A DNA stretch of 64,000 nt. Origin: Microbispora sp. NBC_01189 (lineage in GTDB: Bacteria > Actinomycetota > Actinomycetes > Streptosporangiales > Streptosporangiaceae). The first letter of the stretch is position 1. The number at the start of each line of letters is the position of its first letter. Where the stretch lies: assembly GCF_036010665.1 (NCBI RefSeq), contig NZ_CP108581.1:2235501-2299500 (forward strand), read 5' to 3'. A program made the translations under genes and the position numbers. Positions 32,710 through 40,780 of the stretch are shown here, in pieces. The notes beneath the pieces are model-generated. The model was not told where the DNA came from. It did no database searches and saw only the letters and a program-made list of their open reading frames with translations.

Positions 32710-32853
32710 GACCCCGAACCCTGGCAAACCCCGCTTCGGGCAACCTCGGCCGATGCTGAGGGTTTGCTGACAGTCCGCACGCGGTCCGCATCCACAGTCA
32801 ACTTTCAGGTACGGCCAAGCCACCGGTGACATGGCGTCAGCAGGATGACCGCC

Positions 32854-34647
32854 ATGCGATCGAGCGCCCCATACCGCGTCGGAGGGCTCGCGCTGGCGGG
32901 GATCGTCATCGCGAGCGTCGCCGTGATCTCCGCCACCGGCGACGACTCCTCCGGCACCGGCCCGGTGTCGCTCGCCTCCGTCAGGCGGGGCACGATCACG
33001 GCGTACGTCTCGGCCGCGGGCAACACGGTCGACACGGGAGTGCGCGATCTCGCCTTCGGGGCGGAGGGCGTGGTCGAGAAGGTCTACGTCAAGGTCGGAG
33101 AGAAGGTCCGCCGGGGCAAGGTCCTCGCCCGGATCGACGACACCATCGCCCGGGAGAACTACGAGGCCGCCAAGGCCGCCCTCGCCGCCGCCCGCGAGAC
33201 CCTCGACGACGTCAGGAACGGCACCGCCGTGTCCTCAGGCGGCGCCGTATCCTCAGGCGGCGCCGTATCCTCAGGCGGCGCCGGGGCGGGGACCGGCGCC
33301 GCCGGATCGGGCCGGGGTACGGCCGGATCCGCCCCTTCCGGCGGAGGCGCAACCGGGGCGGGCGCGACCGGGGCGGGCGCCGGATCGGCGGGGCCGGGAG
33401 GTTCCGGCGGCGGTCAGGCGACCTGCCCGACGCCGTCCCCCCGCCCTTCGGCGCACCCGACCGCTCAGCCGTCCCCGCATGCCACCACCCGCTCGATCGG
33501 CATCGCGCTGTACGCAGGCAACGGAACGGCGGGGACCGCGAGCGTCGTGCTCGCGGCCTACCGGGGCGGTGAGCATGGTGGTTCCGGGCCCAAGCCCGGT
33601 CCCACGCCCACGTCCTCGCCGAGCCGGCACCCGCATCCGCGCCCGACGGGGACGCACCGCCCGAACCCCGGCCACGATGGCAGGACCGGGCCCGATCCCG
33701 AGGTCAGCATCTCGATTCCACCCACCGCACCGCCCGGGCAGAAACCCGGGCAGCCGTCGGGGAAGCCGTCCTCTTCGCCGCGCCCCTCCCCCGGCCGTCC
33801 CTCCGGCGCCTGCGCGCCCGGCCAGGGTGGACAGGGACAGAACCCGCAGGGACAGGGTTCACAGGGACAGGGCGGCCAGGGCACTCAGGGACGTACAGGC
33901 TTCGGCGGCGGCCGGCGCGGCGGTCAGGGCGGGCAGGCGGGTCAGGGCGGACAGGACGGCCGAGGCGGCCAGGCAGGTCAGGGCGGCGCGCGGCTCACCG
34001 AGGCACAGGCCGAAGCGCAGGTCAGTCAGGCGACGACCGAACTGGCCGAGGCCAAGGAGGCCCTCGCGGGCATCCGGATCAAGGCCCCGGCGGACGGGAC
34101 AGTCCTGTCGATCTCGGGGGACACGGGCTCCCACTACACCTCGGGCGCCTTCCTCACCCTGGGCGACCTCGACAACCTGCAGGTGCAGGCGTTGTTCACG
34201 GAGTCGGACATCCGCTTCCTGAAGACCGGTCAGACCGCCGTCGTCACGCTGCCCACGCAACCGGGCCGGGAGTACCCCGGAACGGTGGCCCACATCGACC
34301 CCACCGCGACCACTTCCGACCGGCTCGTCCGCTACGGCGTGCGCATCGACCTCGACAGCCGCCCGGCCCGGCTGCTGCTGGGGCAGAGCGCCACCGTCAA
34401 GGTGACCACCGGCGAGGCGGCCGACGCGCTCTACGTCCCCTCCCAGGCCGTACACGTCCAGGGCGACGGCACGGCCGTGGTCACCGTGGCCGACGGCGGC
34501 GGCGCCCAGGTCCGGCGGACCGTCGAAGTCGGCGTACGCGGCGACACCAACGTGGAGGTCGTCACCGGCCTCTCCCAAGGCGACCGGGTCGTCCTCCCCA
34601 CGACGACCACCGCCTTCCCCGACGAAGGCTTCCCCGCTCCCCGCTGA
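32854..34647 (+). CDS. Efflux adaptor with very long low-complexity insert
   Basis: A 597-residue HlyD-type protein divergent from the first adaptor. An N-terminal helix is followed by half a lipoyl domain (EKVYVKVGEKVRRGKVLARIDD, described in part as VGEKVRRGKVLARIDD near residue 84). Then about 250 residues of Gly, Ser, Pro and Gln repeats interrupt the hairpin (about 122-375). The hairpin's second strand, the second lipoyl half (IRIKAPADGTVLSI) and a beta-barrel with LLLGQSATVKVTTGE complete it. The insert contains SSGGAV triplicates and GGQGxxGQ tracts. AGCAGGA precedes ATG 32854; ATG 32845 is the alternative. Confidence 0.87.
   Translation: MRSSAPYRVGGLALAGIVIASVAVISATGDDSSGTGPVSLASVRRGTITAYVSAAGNTVDTGVRDLAFGAEGVVEKVYVKVGEKVRRGKVLARIDDTIARENYEAAKAALAAARETLDDVRNGTAVSSGGAVSSGGAVSSGGAGAGTGAAGSGRGTAGSAPSGGGATGAGATGAGAGSAGPGGSGGGQATCPTPSPRPSAHPTAQPSPHATTRSIGIALYAGNGTAGTASVVLAAYRGGEHGGSGPKPGPTPTSSPSRHPHPRPTGTHRPNPGHDGRTGPDPEVSISIPPTAPPGQKPGQPSGKPSSSPRPSPGRPSGACAPGQGGQGQNPQGQGSQGQGGQGTQGRTGFGGGRRGGQGGQAGQGGQDGRGGQAGQGGARLTEAQAEAQVSQATTELAEAKEALAGIRIKAPADGTVLSISGDTGSHYTSGAFLTLGDLDNLQVQALFTESDIRFLKTGQTAVVTLPTQPGREYPGTVAHIDPTATTSDRLVRYGVRIDLDSRPARLLLGQSATVKVTTGEAADALYVPSQAVHVQGDGTAVVTVADGGGAQVRRTVEVGVRGDTNVEVVTGLSQGDRVVLPTTTTAFPDEGFPAPR
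33232..33285 (+). repeat. 18-bp coding tandem repeat, three copies
   Basis: TCCTCAGGCGGCGCCGTA occurs at 33232 and 33250 and, with its last bases changed, at 33268. It encodes the SSGGAV triplicate at the start of the adaptor insert, a likely site of copy-number change. Confidence 0.85.
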
Positions 34648-34689
34648 GCCATGAGCGCGGTTCGAAGACCAAGCGGCCCGTCCCTGGAC

Positions 34690-35188
34690 TCACCTGGGCA
34701 TGGTGCGGCGAACATAGGATCCGTACGTCGAGCCGGAACACGGCAGACGCATCCCGGTCGCGATCAAGGCATCCACGATGTTCCCGGCAGCCACCTCGTT
34801 GAGCTTCCCGTCCTGGCCGGCACGAGCGAGAAGCCAGACGGTGCCATGGACTTCCAGGCCGTGTGCTCTTCCCACGCTTACAGCTTCCCGGTCGTCGGTT
34901 ACGGCGATCCCACGAGCCAGTTCAGCCGCTGAGAACACGCTGTGCGAAGCAGCTGATCTCCTCCAAGGAGTCCAGTCTCGCGATGCCGAGCCAATCCGTG
35001 TCCAGCACGGCCTGAAGGGCCGGAAAATCCTCCACTCCTGCACGGATCTCCTCCCGCACCACATGAGTGGTCAGACAGGTGACGCCGGCCAGCAGATCGC
35101 GTAACACGTCCAGGCGTTCGGCGCGGGCGAAGTGGTTGAGACACATCGCGTCGAACACGAAGACGGGCGCGGGCTGGGTGTGGCTCAC
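34690..35188 (-). pseudogene. PIN-domain toxin-like gene, frameshifted
   Basis: Two halves of a PIN-like nuclease lie in different frames. The first (GTG 35188 to a TGA at 34922) has VFVFDAMCLNHFARAERLDVL with the first acidic residue and ends after LEEISCFAQ. The second, in another frame from about 34950 to the stop at 34690, continues SVFSAAELARGIAVTDDREAV to the end, including the later acidic TDD. Relatives have about 20 residues between the two, with a Gly/Glu-rich motif, so an out-of-frame deletion near 34945 is likely. The start overlaps the antitoxin stop (GTGA). It would be the toxin of the XRE-ImmA pair if intact. Confidence 0.72.
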
Positions 35189-36282
35189 AGATCGGGTTCC
35201 GCATCGTCACGCGGCGGCAGATCGGCTGCCACGATCTGACCACGCATCAGTTCGACGGCGCGGGAAGCCGTGATGAGCGACCTCTTGAAGGACTCCACCA
35301 CCGCATGCGCGTAGCTCGGGGGCACCCGGACCGTTTCGAGGTCGGGTTGCGGCGCCCACCCGACCGCTTCCATCAACTCCGCCCGGGTCGGATTTCTCCT
35401 GCGCATCTCTCTCGCCGCGTTCCCATCGATGACCCCGGATGCGACGGCTTGCCGGATCGTCAACGACCAGGAGGTTCTGAAACGCGCGGCGAGGCTCACC
35501 AGGTCTTCGCGCCGCACCACTTCGCTCCGTCGGACAGTGGCGGCGAATGCCTCACCCGGAATCAACAGTTCCGCGGCGAAGGCGTCGATCATCACCTCTC
35601 GGTCGTCGCGGGAAACGTGGACGCCAATATCGGTGGAGTATTCGTCCCCGACGATCAGATGCCCCAGCTCATGAGCCGCGGTCGCGCGGCGGCGCCCGGG
35701 GTCGCCCTGCCTGCTGACGACCGCCACAGTCAGATCGTCCTCTACCAGTGAGGCTCCCTCACCCGGCACTTCGACCACCGCGACCAGTTGCCCCAGCCGC
35801 TCGCACACGCCCATGAGCGAGTCGATGGGCCCACGCCCGAGGTCGAGCCGATCCCTCACCCACAGTGCCGCTCGGCGAGCGTCCGGCGCGTCCTGGATCG
35901 CGACCGGATATCGCTCTCTTCCCGGAGGCGAGAAGCCTCCCATATCGATCATTTGACGGATGTCGGCCAGCCATACGGAAAGAGCCACTTCCAGGCGGTA
36001 GGACTGGCGTGCCGCGTCCGTGAGCGTGTCGTCGGCCAGCTCCGCACGACGGGACACGACCAGCGGCGACGGGGCGAGGAAATAGGTCAAAGGCACCTTG
36101 AGCACCGAGGACAGCTTGGCGAGTTCGAGCGCGTCTACTCGGCGTACTCCCCGTTCGATCTTTGCGATCATCGTCCGGTCGAGCCGAAGCGCCGCCGCGA
36201 GCTGCTCCTGCGACATGTCGGCCGCCAAGCGGCACTCGCGTACACGCTCACCCAGGTCCGCCCACTCGCCAAGCTCTTTCAT
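35185..36282 (-). CDS. XRE-family regulator with ImmA/IrrE metallopeptidase domain (antitoxin-like)
   Basis: A 365-residue fusion. An N-terminal XRE helix-turn-helix (MSQEQLAAALRLDRTMIAKIERG, in part QEQLAAAL-DRTMIAKIERG) occupies residues 8-62. An ImmA/IrrE-like domain follows, whose AAHELGHLIV supplies the HExxH zinc motif near residue 200. ATG 36282 is the likely start: a GATTAT -10 ends seven bases before it, implying a leaderless message. Such genes usually precede a PIN-domain toxin and repress the pair. Here the partner downstream is frameshifted. Confidence 0.85.
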   Translation of the reverse strand: MKELGEWADLGERVRECRLAADMSQEQLAAALRLDRTMIAKIERGVRRVDALELAKLSSVLKVPLTYFLAPSPLVVSRRAELADDTLTDAARQSYRLEVALSVWLADIRQMIDMGGFSPPGRERYPVAIQDAPDARRAALWVRDRLDLGRGPIDSLMGVCERLGQLVAVVEVPGEGASLVEDDLTVAVVSRQGDPGRRRATAAHELGHLIVGDEYSTDIGVHVSRDDREVMIDAFAAELLIPGEAFAATVRRSEVVRREDLVSLAARFRTSWSLTIRQAVASGVIDGNAAREMRRRNPTRAELMEAVGWAPQPDLETVRVPPSYAHAVVESFKRSLITASRAVELMRGQIVAADLPPRDDAEPDL

Positions 36283-36283
36283 A

Positions 36284-36348
36284 GTGCGATAATCGCACGC
36301 CTGTCCCGAGGGTGCGAGGTTCCACAGCAATCCTTGGCAATCGTTGCC
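36284..36348. promoter_or_regulatory. Palindromic operators before the XRE-ImmA gene
   Basis: GTGCGATAATCGCAC at 36284-36298 is a perfect 15-bp palindrome. It covers the -10 hexamer (GATTAT on the coding strand) and ends one base from the start codon, an ideal autorepression site. A second palindrome, GGCAATCGTTGCC, stands at 36336-36348 near the -35 side. Nothing else is seen in the gap to 36399. Confidence 0.65.
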
Positions 36349-36399
36349 GCCGAACTCGCCGAAATCATGGCCATAACGCGCGCTGGGCGGGCGGACCCA

Positions 36400-37122
36400 T
36401 CAGGGCCGGGCGGGTGGGGTGCGCATGACGTAGCCGACGCCGCGCAGGGTGTGGATGAGCCGGGGATGGGCCCTGGAACTGGCGTTGTCGAGCTTGCGGC
36501 GGAGCACCGAGACGTACGACTCGACGATCCCGGCGTCGCCGCGGAAGTCGTAGTCCCACACGTGGTCGAGGATCTGCGCCTTGGACAGCACCCGGCCGGC
36601 GTTGGCCATGAAGTAGCGCAGCAGCTTGAACTCCGTCGGCGACAGCGACACGACGCGGCCACCGCGCCAGACCTCGTGGGACTCCTCGTCCAGTTCGATG
36701 TCGGCGAAGGTCAGCCGCGGCGGGGCCGGCTGCGGGTCACCGGCGGCGCGGCGCAGCACGGCCCGGATGCGGGCGATGACCTCCTCCAGACTGAACGGCT
36801 TGGTCACGTAGTCGTCGCCGCCGAGCGTCAGCCCCCGGATCTTGTCCTCGGTCGCGTCCCGCGCCGTGAGGAAGACGACGGGGGTGTGGGTGCCGCCGCC
36901 GCGGAGCCTCCGTACGATGTCGAACCCGTCCATGTCGGGCAGCATGACGTCGAGCACGATCAGGTCCGGACGGTGCCGGTAGGCCGCGGCGACCGCCGCG
37001 CCGCCGTCGGACGCGGTGTGCACCTCGAATCCGGCGTAGCGCAGACTGGCCGCGAGCAGTTCGAGGATGTTCGGCTCGTCCTCGACGACCAGCAGCCGGG
37101 CTTCGGAAGATTCAGCGACCAT
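36400..37122 (-). CDS. OmpR-family response regulator without adjacent kinase
   Basis: A 240-residue regulator with a receiver (LLVVEDEPNI, phospho-Asp in VLDVMLPDMDG, KPFSLEEV) and a winged helix ending RGVGYVMRTPP. It closely resembles the regulator at 28021. No histidine kinase is next to it; the toxin-antitoxin genes stand where the kinase of such a pair would normally follow. It starts only 18 bp after the L-2-hydroxyglutarate oxidase stop, so it may be transcribed from that gene's promoter. Confidence 0.9.
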   Translation of the reverse strand: MVAESSEARLLVVEDEPNILELLAASLRYAGFEVHTASDGGAAVAAAYRHRPDLIVLDVMLPDMDGFDIVRRLRGGGTHTPVVFLTARDATEDKIRGLTLGGDDYVTKPFSLEEVIARIRAVLRRAAGDPQPAPPRLTFADIELDEESHEVWRGGRVVSLSPTEFKLLRYFMANAGRVLSKAQILDHVWDYDFRGDAGIVESYVSVLRRKLDNASSRAHPRLIHTLRGVGYVMRTPPARP

Positions 37123-37140
37123 GGCGCCAGCACTCTAGCC

Positions 37141-38325
37141 CTAGAAGGCTAAGGGAACCGTTAAGGCGATGTGCCGCGCGATCGCCAGGCTGCTCGTGGC
37201 GGCGGGCGACGGCGCGTTGCGCACCAGCACGATCCGCCCGCGCACGTCGATCGCGAAGTCGTCCAGGAGCCTGCCGTCCCTGGTCACCGCCTGAGCCCGT
37301 ACGCCGGATCCGGCGCGGACGAGATCGGCGGGGGTCAGCGCCGGCACGTACCGCCGGGCGGCGGCCGTGAACGCCCGCTTGACCAGCGAGCCGTACACCT
37401 CGCGCACGCCGGTCCGCCAGTGCTCGGCCGCCAGCTTCCCGGTGCCCGGCCAGGACAGGATGCCGCGCAGATCGCGCGGCGAGACGCGCCCCCATGAGTA
37501 GCCCTCCAGGGCGAGCGCAGGGACGGCGTTGGGCCCGGCGAGGACCTCCCCATCGATCCGGCGGGTCAGGTGGACGCCGAGGAAGGGATAGCGGGGGTCC
37601 GGCACGGGATAGATCAGCCCGCGGACGAGGCGCGTGGCGGGTCCGGCGAGCCGGTAGTACTCCCCCCGGAAGGGGATGATGCGCACGTCGCCGTCCGCCC
37701 CCGCCAACTCCGCCACGCGGTCGGTGCCGAGACCGGCGCAGGCGATCAGCCGGTCGAAGGCGAACCTCTCCCGCCCCGCCGCCACCAGCACGCCGTCCGC
37801 GGTCTGCCGGATCGCGCGTACGGGATGCGACAGCCGTACGGACCCGCCGGCCTCGGCCACGTCGGCGGCGAGGCGGCGCGCGACGGCCGTGAAGTCGGTG
37901 ATCGCGGTGTGCGGCGAGTGGACCGCGGCGACCCCGGCGGCGTACGGCTCGATCTCCCGCAGGCCGATCGCGTCGAGCTCGGCGACGCCGGGCACGCCGT
38001 TCTCCCTGGCCCGCTCGGCGATGCGGCGCAGCCCCGGCAGCTCGGCCCGGGTCGAGGCGACGACGAGCTTGCCCGCCTCCTCGTACGGCAGGCCGTGCTC
38101 GGCGCAGTACTCGCGCAGCATCGCGACGCCCTCCCGGCAGAGCGTGGCCTTGAGCGAGCCCGGCTGGTAGTAGATCCCGGCGTGGACGACCCCGCTGTTG
38201 TGCCCGGTCTGGTGGGCGGCGACGCGGGGTTCCTTCTCCAGGACGGTCACCTCGGCGCCCTCGCGCGCCATCCGCCGGGCCACGGCGAGGCCGAGGATTC
38301 CGGCGCCCACGATTCCGATTCTCAT
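37141..38325 (-). CDS. lhgO: L-2-hydroxyglutarate oxidase (LhgO-like FAD enzyme)
   Basis: A 394-residue FAD-dependent oxidoreductase of the DAO family. The dinucleotide loop is GIVGAGILGLAVARRM at the N-terminus. HQTGHNSGVVHAGIYYQPGS (near residue 38) is the hallmark of L-2-hydroxyglutarate oxidases, as are FRGEYY near 218 and the C-terminal NAPSPAATSSLAIA. It oxidises L-2-hydroxyglutarate, a by-product metabolite, to 2-oxoglutarate. The response regulator follows after 18 bp. Confidence 0.9.
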   Translation of the reverse strand: MRIGIVGAGILGLAVARRMAREGAEVTVLEKEPRVAAHQTGHNSGVVHAGIYYQPGSLKATLCREGVAMLREYCAEHGLPYEEAGKLVVASTRAELPGLRRIAERARENGVPGVAELDAIGLREIEPYAAGVAAVHSPHTAITDFTAVARRLAADVAEAGGSVRLSHPVRAIRQTADGVLVAAGRERFAFDRLIACAGLGTDRVAELAGADGDVRIIPFRGEYYRLAGPATRLVRGLIYPVPDPRYPFLGVHLTRRIDGEVLAGPNAVPALALEGYSWGRVSPRDLRGILSWPGTGKLAAEHWRTGVREVYGSLVKRAFTAAARRYVPALTPADLVRAGSGVRAQAVTRDGRLLDDFAIDVRGRIVLVRNAPSPAATSSLAIARHIALTVPLAF

Positions 38326-38387
38326 GACGTCAGGGCTGTCGACAACATGTGGGCCATTCTCTCGCGACCGGAGCCGTCACGTCGTGA

Positions 38388-38403
38388 TCGAACTTCTGTT
38401 CGG
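38388..38403 (+). promoter_or_regulatory. LexA (SOS) box
   Basis: TCGAACTTCTGTTCGG matches the actinobacterial/Gram-positive SOS consensus TCGAAC-N4-GTTCGA in 11 of 12 fixed positions. A TATGCT -10 at 38404-38409 abuts it, so LexA binding would block the promoter of the gene starting at 38416. The box lies 62 bp before the divergent oxidase start and might also affect it. Confidence 0.75.
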
Positions 38404-38415
38404 TATGCTTGCGGA

Positions 38416-38778
38416 GTGTACGTGCCACCCGGCTGGCCGCCGGAGGTCCGCCCGCCGGGCAGCCCCGACTGGGAGACGTCGGCCGTGTCGTGGCTGCTCG
38501 ACGCCGTGCCGCCGGACTACCGCGCGTACGGCGTGCTGCGCCGGTATCCGCTCGCGCTCGCCCGGATGGCCCGCCAGCAGGTGGGCGCCTCGATCCAGGC
38601 GGCCAGGGAGGGATACCGCGGCGCCGCCGTGGACCTCAAGGAGCACCTGCCGCCGCACGCGGTCGCCTCCGTCCTGGACGCCTACCGGCGGGAGGGTCCA
38701 CGCCTGGTACGGCTGGCCGAGTCGATCACGCTCGTGGAGCGCGCGCTGCGCGGGGAGCACTTCCTGCCTCGACTGTGA
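38416..38778 (+). CDS. Conserved small protein under a LexA box
   Basis: A 120-residue soluble protein, rich in Arg and Ala and mostly helical after a Pro-rich start (PPGWPPEVRPPG, then DWETSAVSWLLDAVPPDYRAY). I do not recognise a named family. GTG 38416 lies seven bases after the TATGCT -10, so a leaderless message is possible; GTG 38422 with GGAG five bases ahead is the alternative. The LexA box implies induction by DNA damage, which is the only functional hint. Confidence 0.75.
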   Translation: MYVPPGWPPEVRPPGSPDWETSAVSWLLDAVPPDYRAYGVLRRYPLALARMARQQVGASIQAAREGYRGAAVDLKEHLPPHAVASVLDAYRREGPRLVRLAESITLVERALRGEHFLPRL

Positions 38779-38833
38779 AGCATTCCGGATATAACGGGCA
38801 TAACCCCCCGGAAGAGGGAATCGGGGGTTAGCC

Positions 38834-39268
38834 ATGACCACAGAGGGAGTGAACAAGACCGCGGGCCAGGTCATGCACGAGGGCGCCAAGTGCGTCGGCG
38901 AGCACGAGAGCCTGCGCGCGGCCGCGGAGATGATGCGGGACATGAACGTCGGCGCGCTCCCCATCTGCGGGGACGACGACCGGCTCAAGGGCATCATCAC
39001 CGACCGCGACATCGTCATCAAGTGCGTCGCGGAGGGCAAGGACCTCGACCAGACCACGGCGAGCGAACTCGCCCGCGGCCTGGTCTGGGTGGACGCCGGC
39101 GCCAGCGTCGAGGAGGCCCTGGCGAAGATGGAGGAGCACCAGATCAAGCGGATGCCGGTGATCGAGAACCACCGCATCGTCGGGATGATCAGCGAGGCCG
39201 ACCTCGCCAAGGAACTGCCCGACAGCAAGCTCGCCGAGTTCGTCCACCGCGTGTACGCGCGCGGCTGA
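38834..39268 (+). CDS. Tandem CBS-domain protein
   Basis: A 144-residue protein made of two CBS motifs (about 10-68 and 75-135), with GALPICGDDDRLKGIITDRDI in the first and KRMPVIENHRIVGMISEADL in the second. CBS pairs bind adenosine nucleotides and report energy state. Stand-alone proteins of this size are common in actinomycetes, but their targets are mostly unknown. The gene is monocistronic; GGGGG lies before the ATG. Confidence 0.92.
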   Translation: MTTEGVNKTAGQVMHEGAKCVGEHESLRAAAEMMRDMNVGALPICGDDDRLKGIITDRDIVIKCVAEGKDLDQTTASELARGLVWVDAGASVEEALAKMEEHQIKRMPVIENHRIVGMISEADLAKELPDSKLAEFVHRVYARG

Positions 39269-39346
39269 GGCTCGCGGCGCCGAGAGCCCGGCGGATGCCG
39301 CCCAGGCCACGTGCGGCCGGGCGTGATCCGCCGGACACCACCTGAA

Positions 39347-39373
39347 GGGCCGGGTGCCGACGGCGCCCGGCCC
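39347..39373. terminator. Hairpin terminator between convergent genes
   Basis: GGGCCGGG (39347-39354) pairs with CCCGGCCC (39366-39373), and inner GCC/GGC bases lengthen the stem. It lies between the CBS gene and the convergent propeller gene. A GCCGGCCC(G/A)TC repeat tract follows to 39430. Confidence 0.6.
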
Positions 39374-39441
39374 CAAGCCGGCCCATCAGCGGCCGCATCC
39401 GCCGGCCCGTCCGCCGGCCCGTCAGCGGGCGGGGAGCGGCT

Positions 39442-40521
39442 TCAGCGGCCCGTGCGGTAGGCGATGAACGCGATGGCCCCGGTCGCTCCCAGGGCGACCG
39501 CGGCCCATAACAACGGCATGGGCACGCCCAGGCCGCCGTTCCCGGCGGGCTCCTCGCCCCGCGCCGCGACCGCACGCGGTCGCGTGGAGGCGCGCACCCG
39601 GCTCGGGGAGGGGCTCGGGCGCGCGGCGGCGGGCAGCGGCACCCGGTAGACCGGGCTCTTCTCGCCCTCGCTCCCGGTCAGCAGGGCCATGCCGTCCTCG
39701 GTGTACGTGATCGACTCGGCCTGTTCGAGCGGGGGCATCGCGACGCGCGTGAGCACTTTCCCGGGCGCGCGGTAGACGGTCGCGGAGAAGTACGTGCGGA
39801 TGACGAAGCTCGACCCGTCGGGCGCGTACGCCGCGTCTGTGGCCATGAGCGGCGCTTCGCCGACCCGGCGCAGGACGTTCACCCGGTCCGTACGGAGCTT
39901 CGCGGGGGCGGCGTAGACATCTCCGGAGAACTCCTTGCTGACGACGTAGAGCCGGCCGGTGCGGGGGTGGACCATCAGCCCCTCGGCGTTGCGCGGGCCG
40001 TCGGCGTAGCGGAAGCGGTACCGGACGGCCCGCAGCGTCGCGTCCGCCATCGTCCGGGGCTCGACGACCTTGTAGACGGACACGTCCGGCCAGCCGTTCC
40101 TCCCGCCGTCCGCGAGGTTGTCCCCGATGTCGCCGATCCAGAGAACGCCACGGCCGGTGGCGGGATCGACGGAGGCCGCCATGGCCTCCCAGTCCCTCGC
40201 TTCGGCGTTCCCGATCGTGAAGGTGGCGCGGGTGCGGCCGTCCGGCCCGACCGCGAAGATCCGCGCCGAATCACCGCTGTCGTTGTGGGTGTAGACGATG
40301 CCCTTGTGGGTGGGCGAGACGGCCAGGCCGCTCGACTCCGTGATGCGCTCGTCCCGGAACCGGAACAGCAGGCGCTCCCCGTCGTCGGCCCGTGCCCCCG
40401 TCCCCGGCAGCCCCGTTTCCGCCAGCACGGTGCCCGGCAGCGCCACGCCCGCGACCGTGACGAGAGCCAGGACGGCCCGCGGAATCCGTCTCGTCCGCGT
40501 CCGCCCCGTTGCTCGCCCCAT
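39442..40521 (-). CDS. Secreted beta-propeller-like protein with C-terminal membrane anchor
   Basis: A 359-residue protein with a twin-Arg-like basic start, a signal segment (AVLALVTVAGVALPGTVLA near 14-33) and a repeat-containing domain with HNDSGDSARIFAV, IGDIGDN, NAEGLMVHP and AESITYTEDG, typical of phytase/esterase-like propellers. A Pro/Ser/Arg stretch precedes a final helix (LLWAAVALGATGAIAFIAY) ending in RTGR. This resembles a cell-wall anchor but lacks an LPxTG motif. ATG 40521 is chosen over ATG 40566. The function is unassigned. Confidence 0.82.
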   Translation of the reverse strand: MGRATGRTRTRRIPRAVLALVTVAGVALPGTVLAETGLPGTGARADDGERLLFRFRDERITESSGLAVSPTHKGIVYTHNDSGDSARIFAVGPDGRTRATFTIGNAEARDWEAMAASVDPATGRGVLWIGDIGDNLADGGRNGWPDVSVYKVVEPRTMADATLRAVRYRFRYADGPRNAEGLMVHPRTGRLYVVSKEFSGDVYAAPAKLRTDRVNVLRRVGEAPLMATDAAYAPDGSSFVIRTYFSATVYRAPGKVLTRVAMPPLEQAESITYTEDGMALLTGSEGEKSPVYRVPLPAAARPSPSPSRVRASTRPRAVAARGEEPAGNGGLGVPMPLLWAAVALGATGAIAFIAYRTGR

Positions 40522-40629
40522 GTGGTCATCATTCCCGATGCCCGCTCCGCGTGCGGCGACCGGCATTCCCCCGCACGCCCCGGATCAGGTCAAGAACCCG
40601 GATACGCCCCGCTTCACCGCAGGGTGTCT

Positions 40630-40780
40630 TGAACTCCTCCCCGGCCTGAAGGCCGGAGATTCTCCCGTCACGTCGCGGTCAAGCGGCGCGCGGGGGTTGA
40701 CGCTTCGCGGACCGGGCAGCCCCGAGGTCTCCACGTCCTGACACCGCGGTTCCTGCGGCGTTGCGTATGTTGATCGCGGC
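40630..40780 (-). ncRNA. Candidate omega-RNA (guide RNA) of TnpB
   Basis: In this element group the guide RNA overlaps the 3' end of tnpB and ends at the right-end boundary. The end hairpin at 40641-40656 would be the scaffold stem next to the guide, and the guide would be the flanking bases just below about 40630. The 5' limit is not visible and 40780 is a placeholder. Confidence 0.35.

Noticed and set aside
33232-33285. CRISPR-like array
   Set aside because: Units are 18 bp, directly adjacent with no spacers, and in frame within a low-complexity coding region.
39380-39430. Short GCCGGCCCGTC-type repeats as an attachment site
   Set aside because: Imperfect GC-rich repetition with no integrase gene or tRNA nearby.
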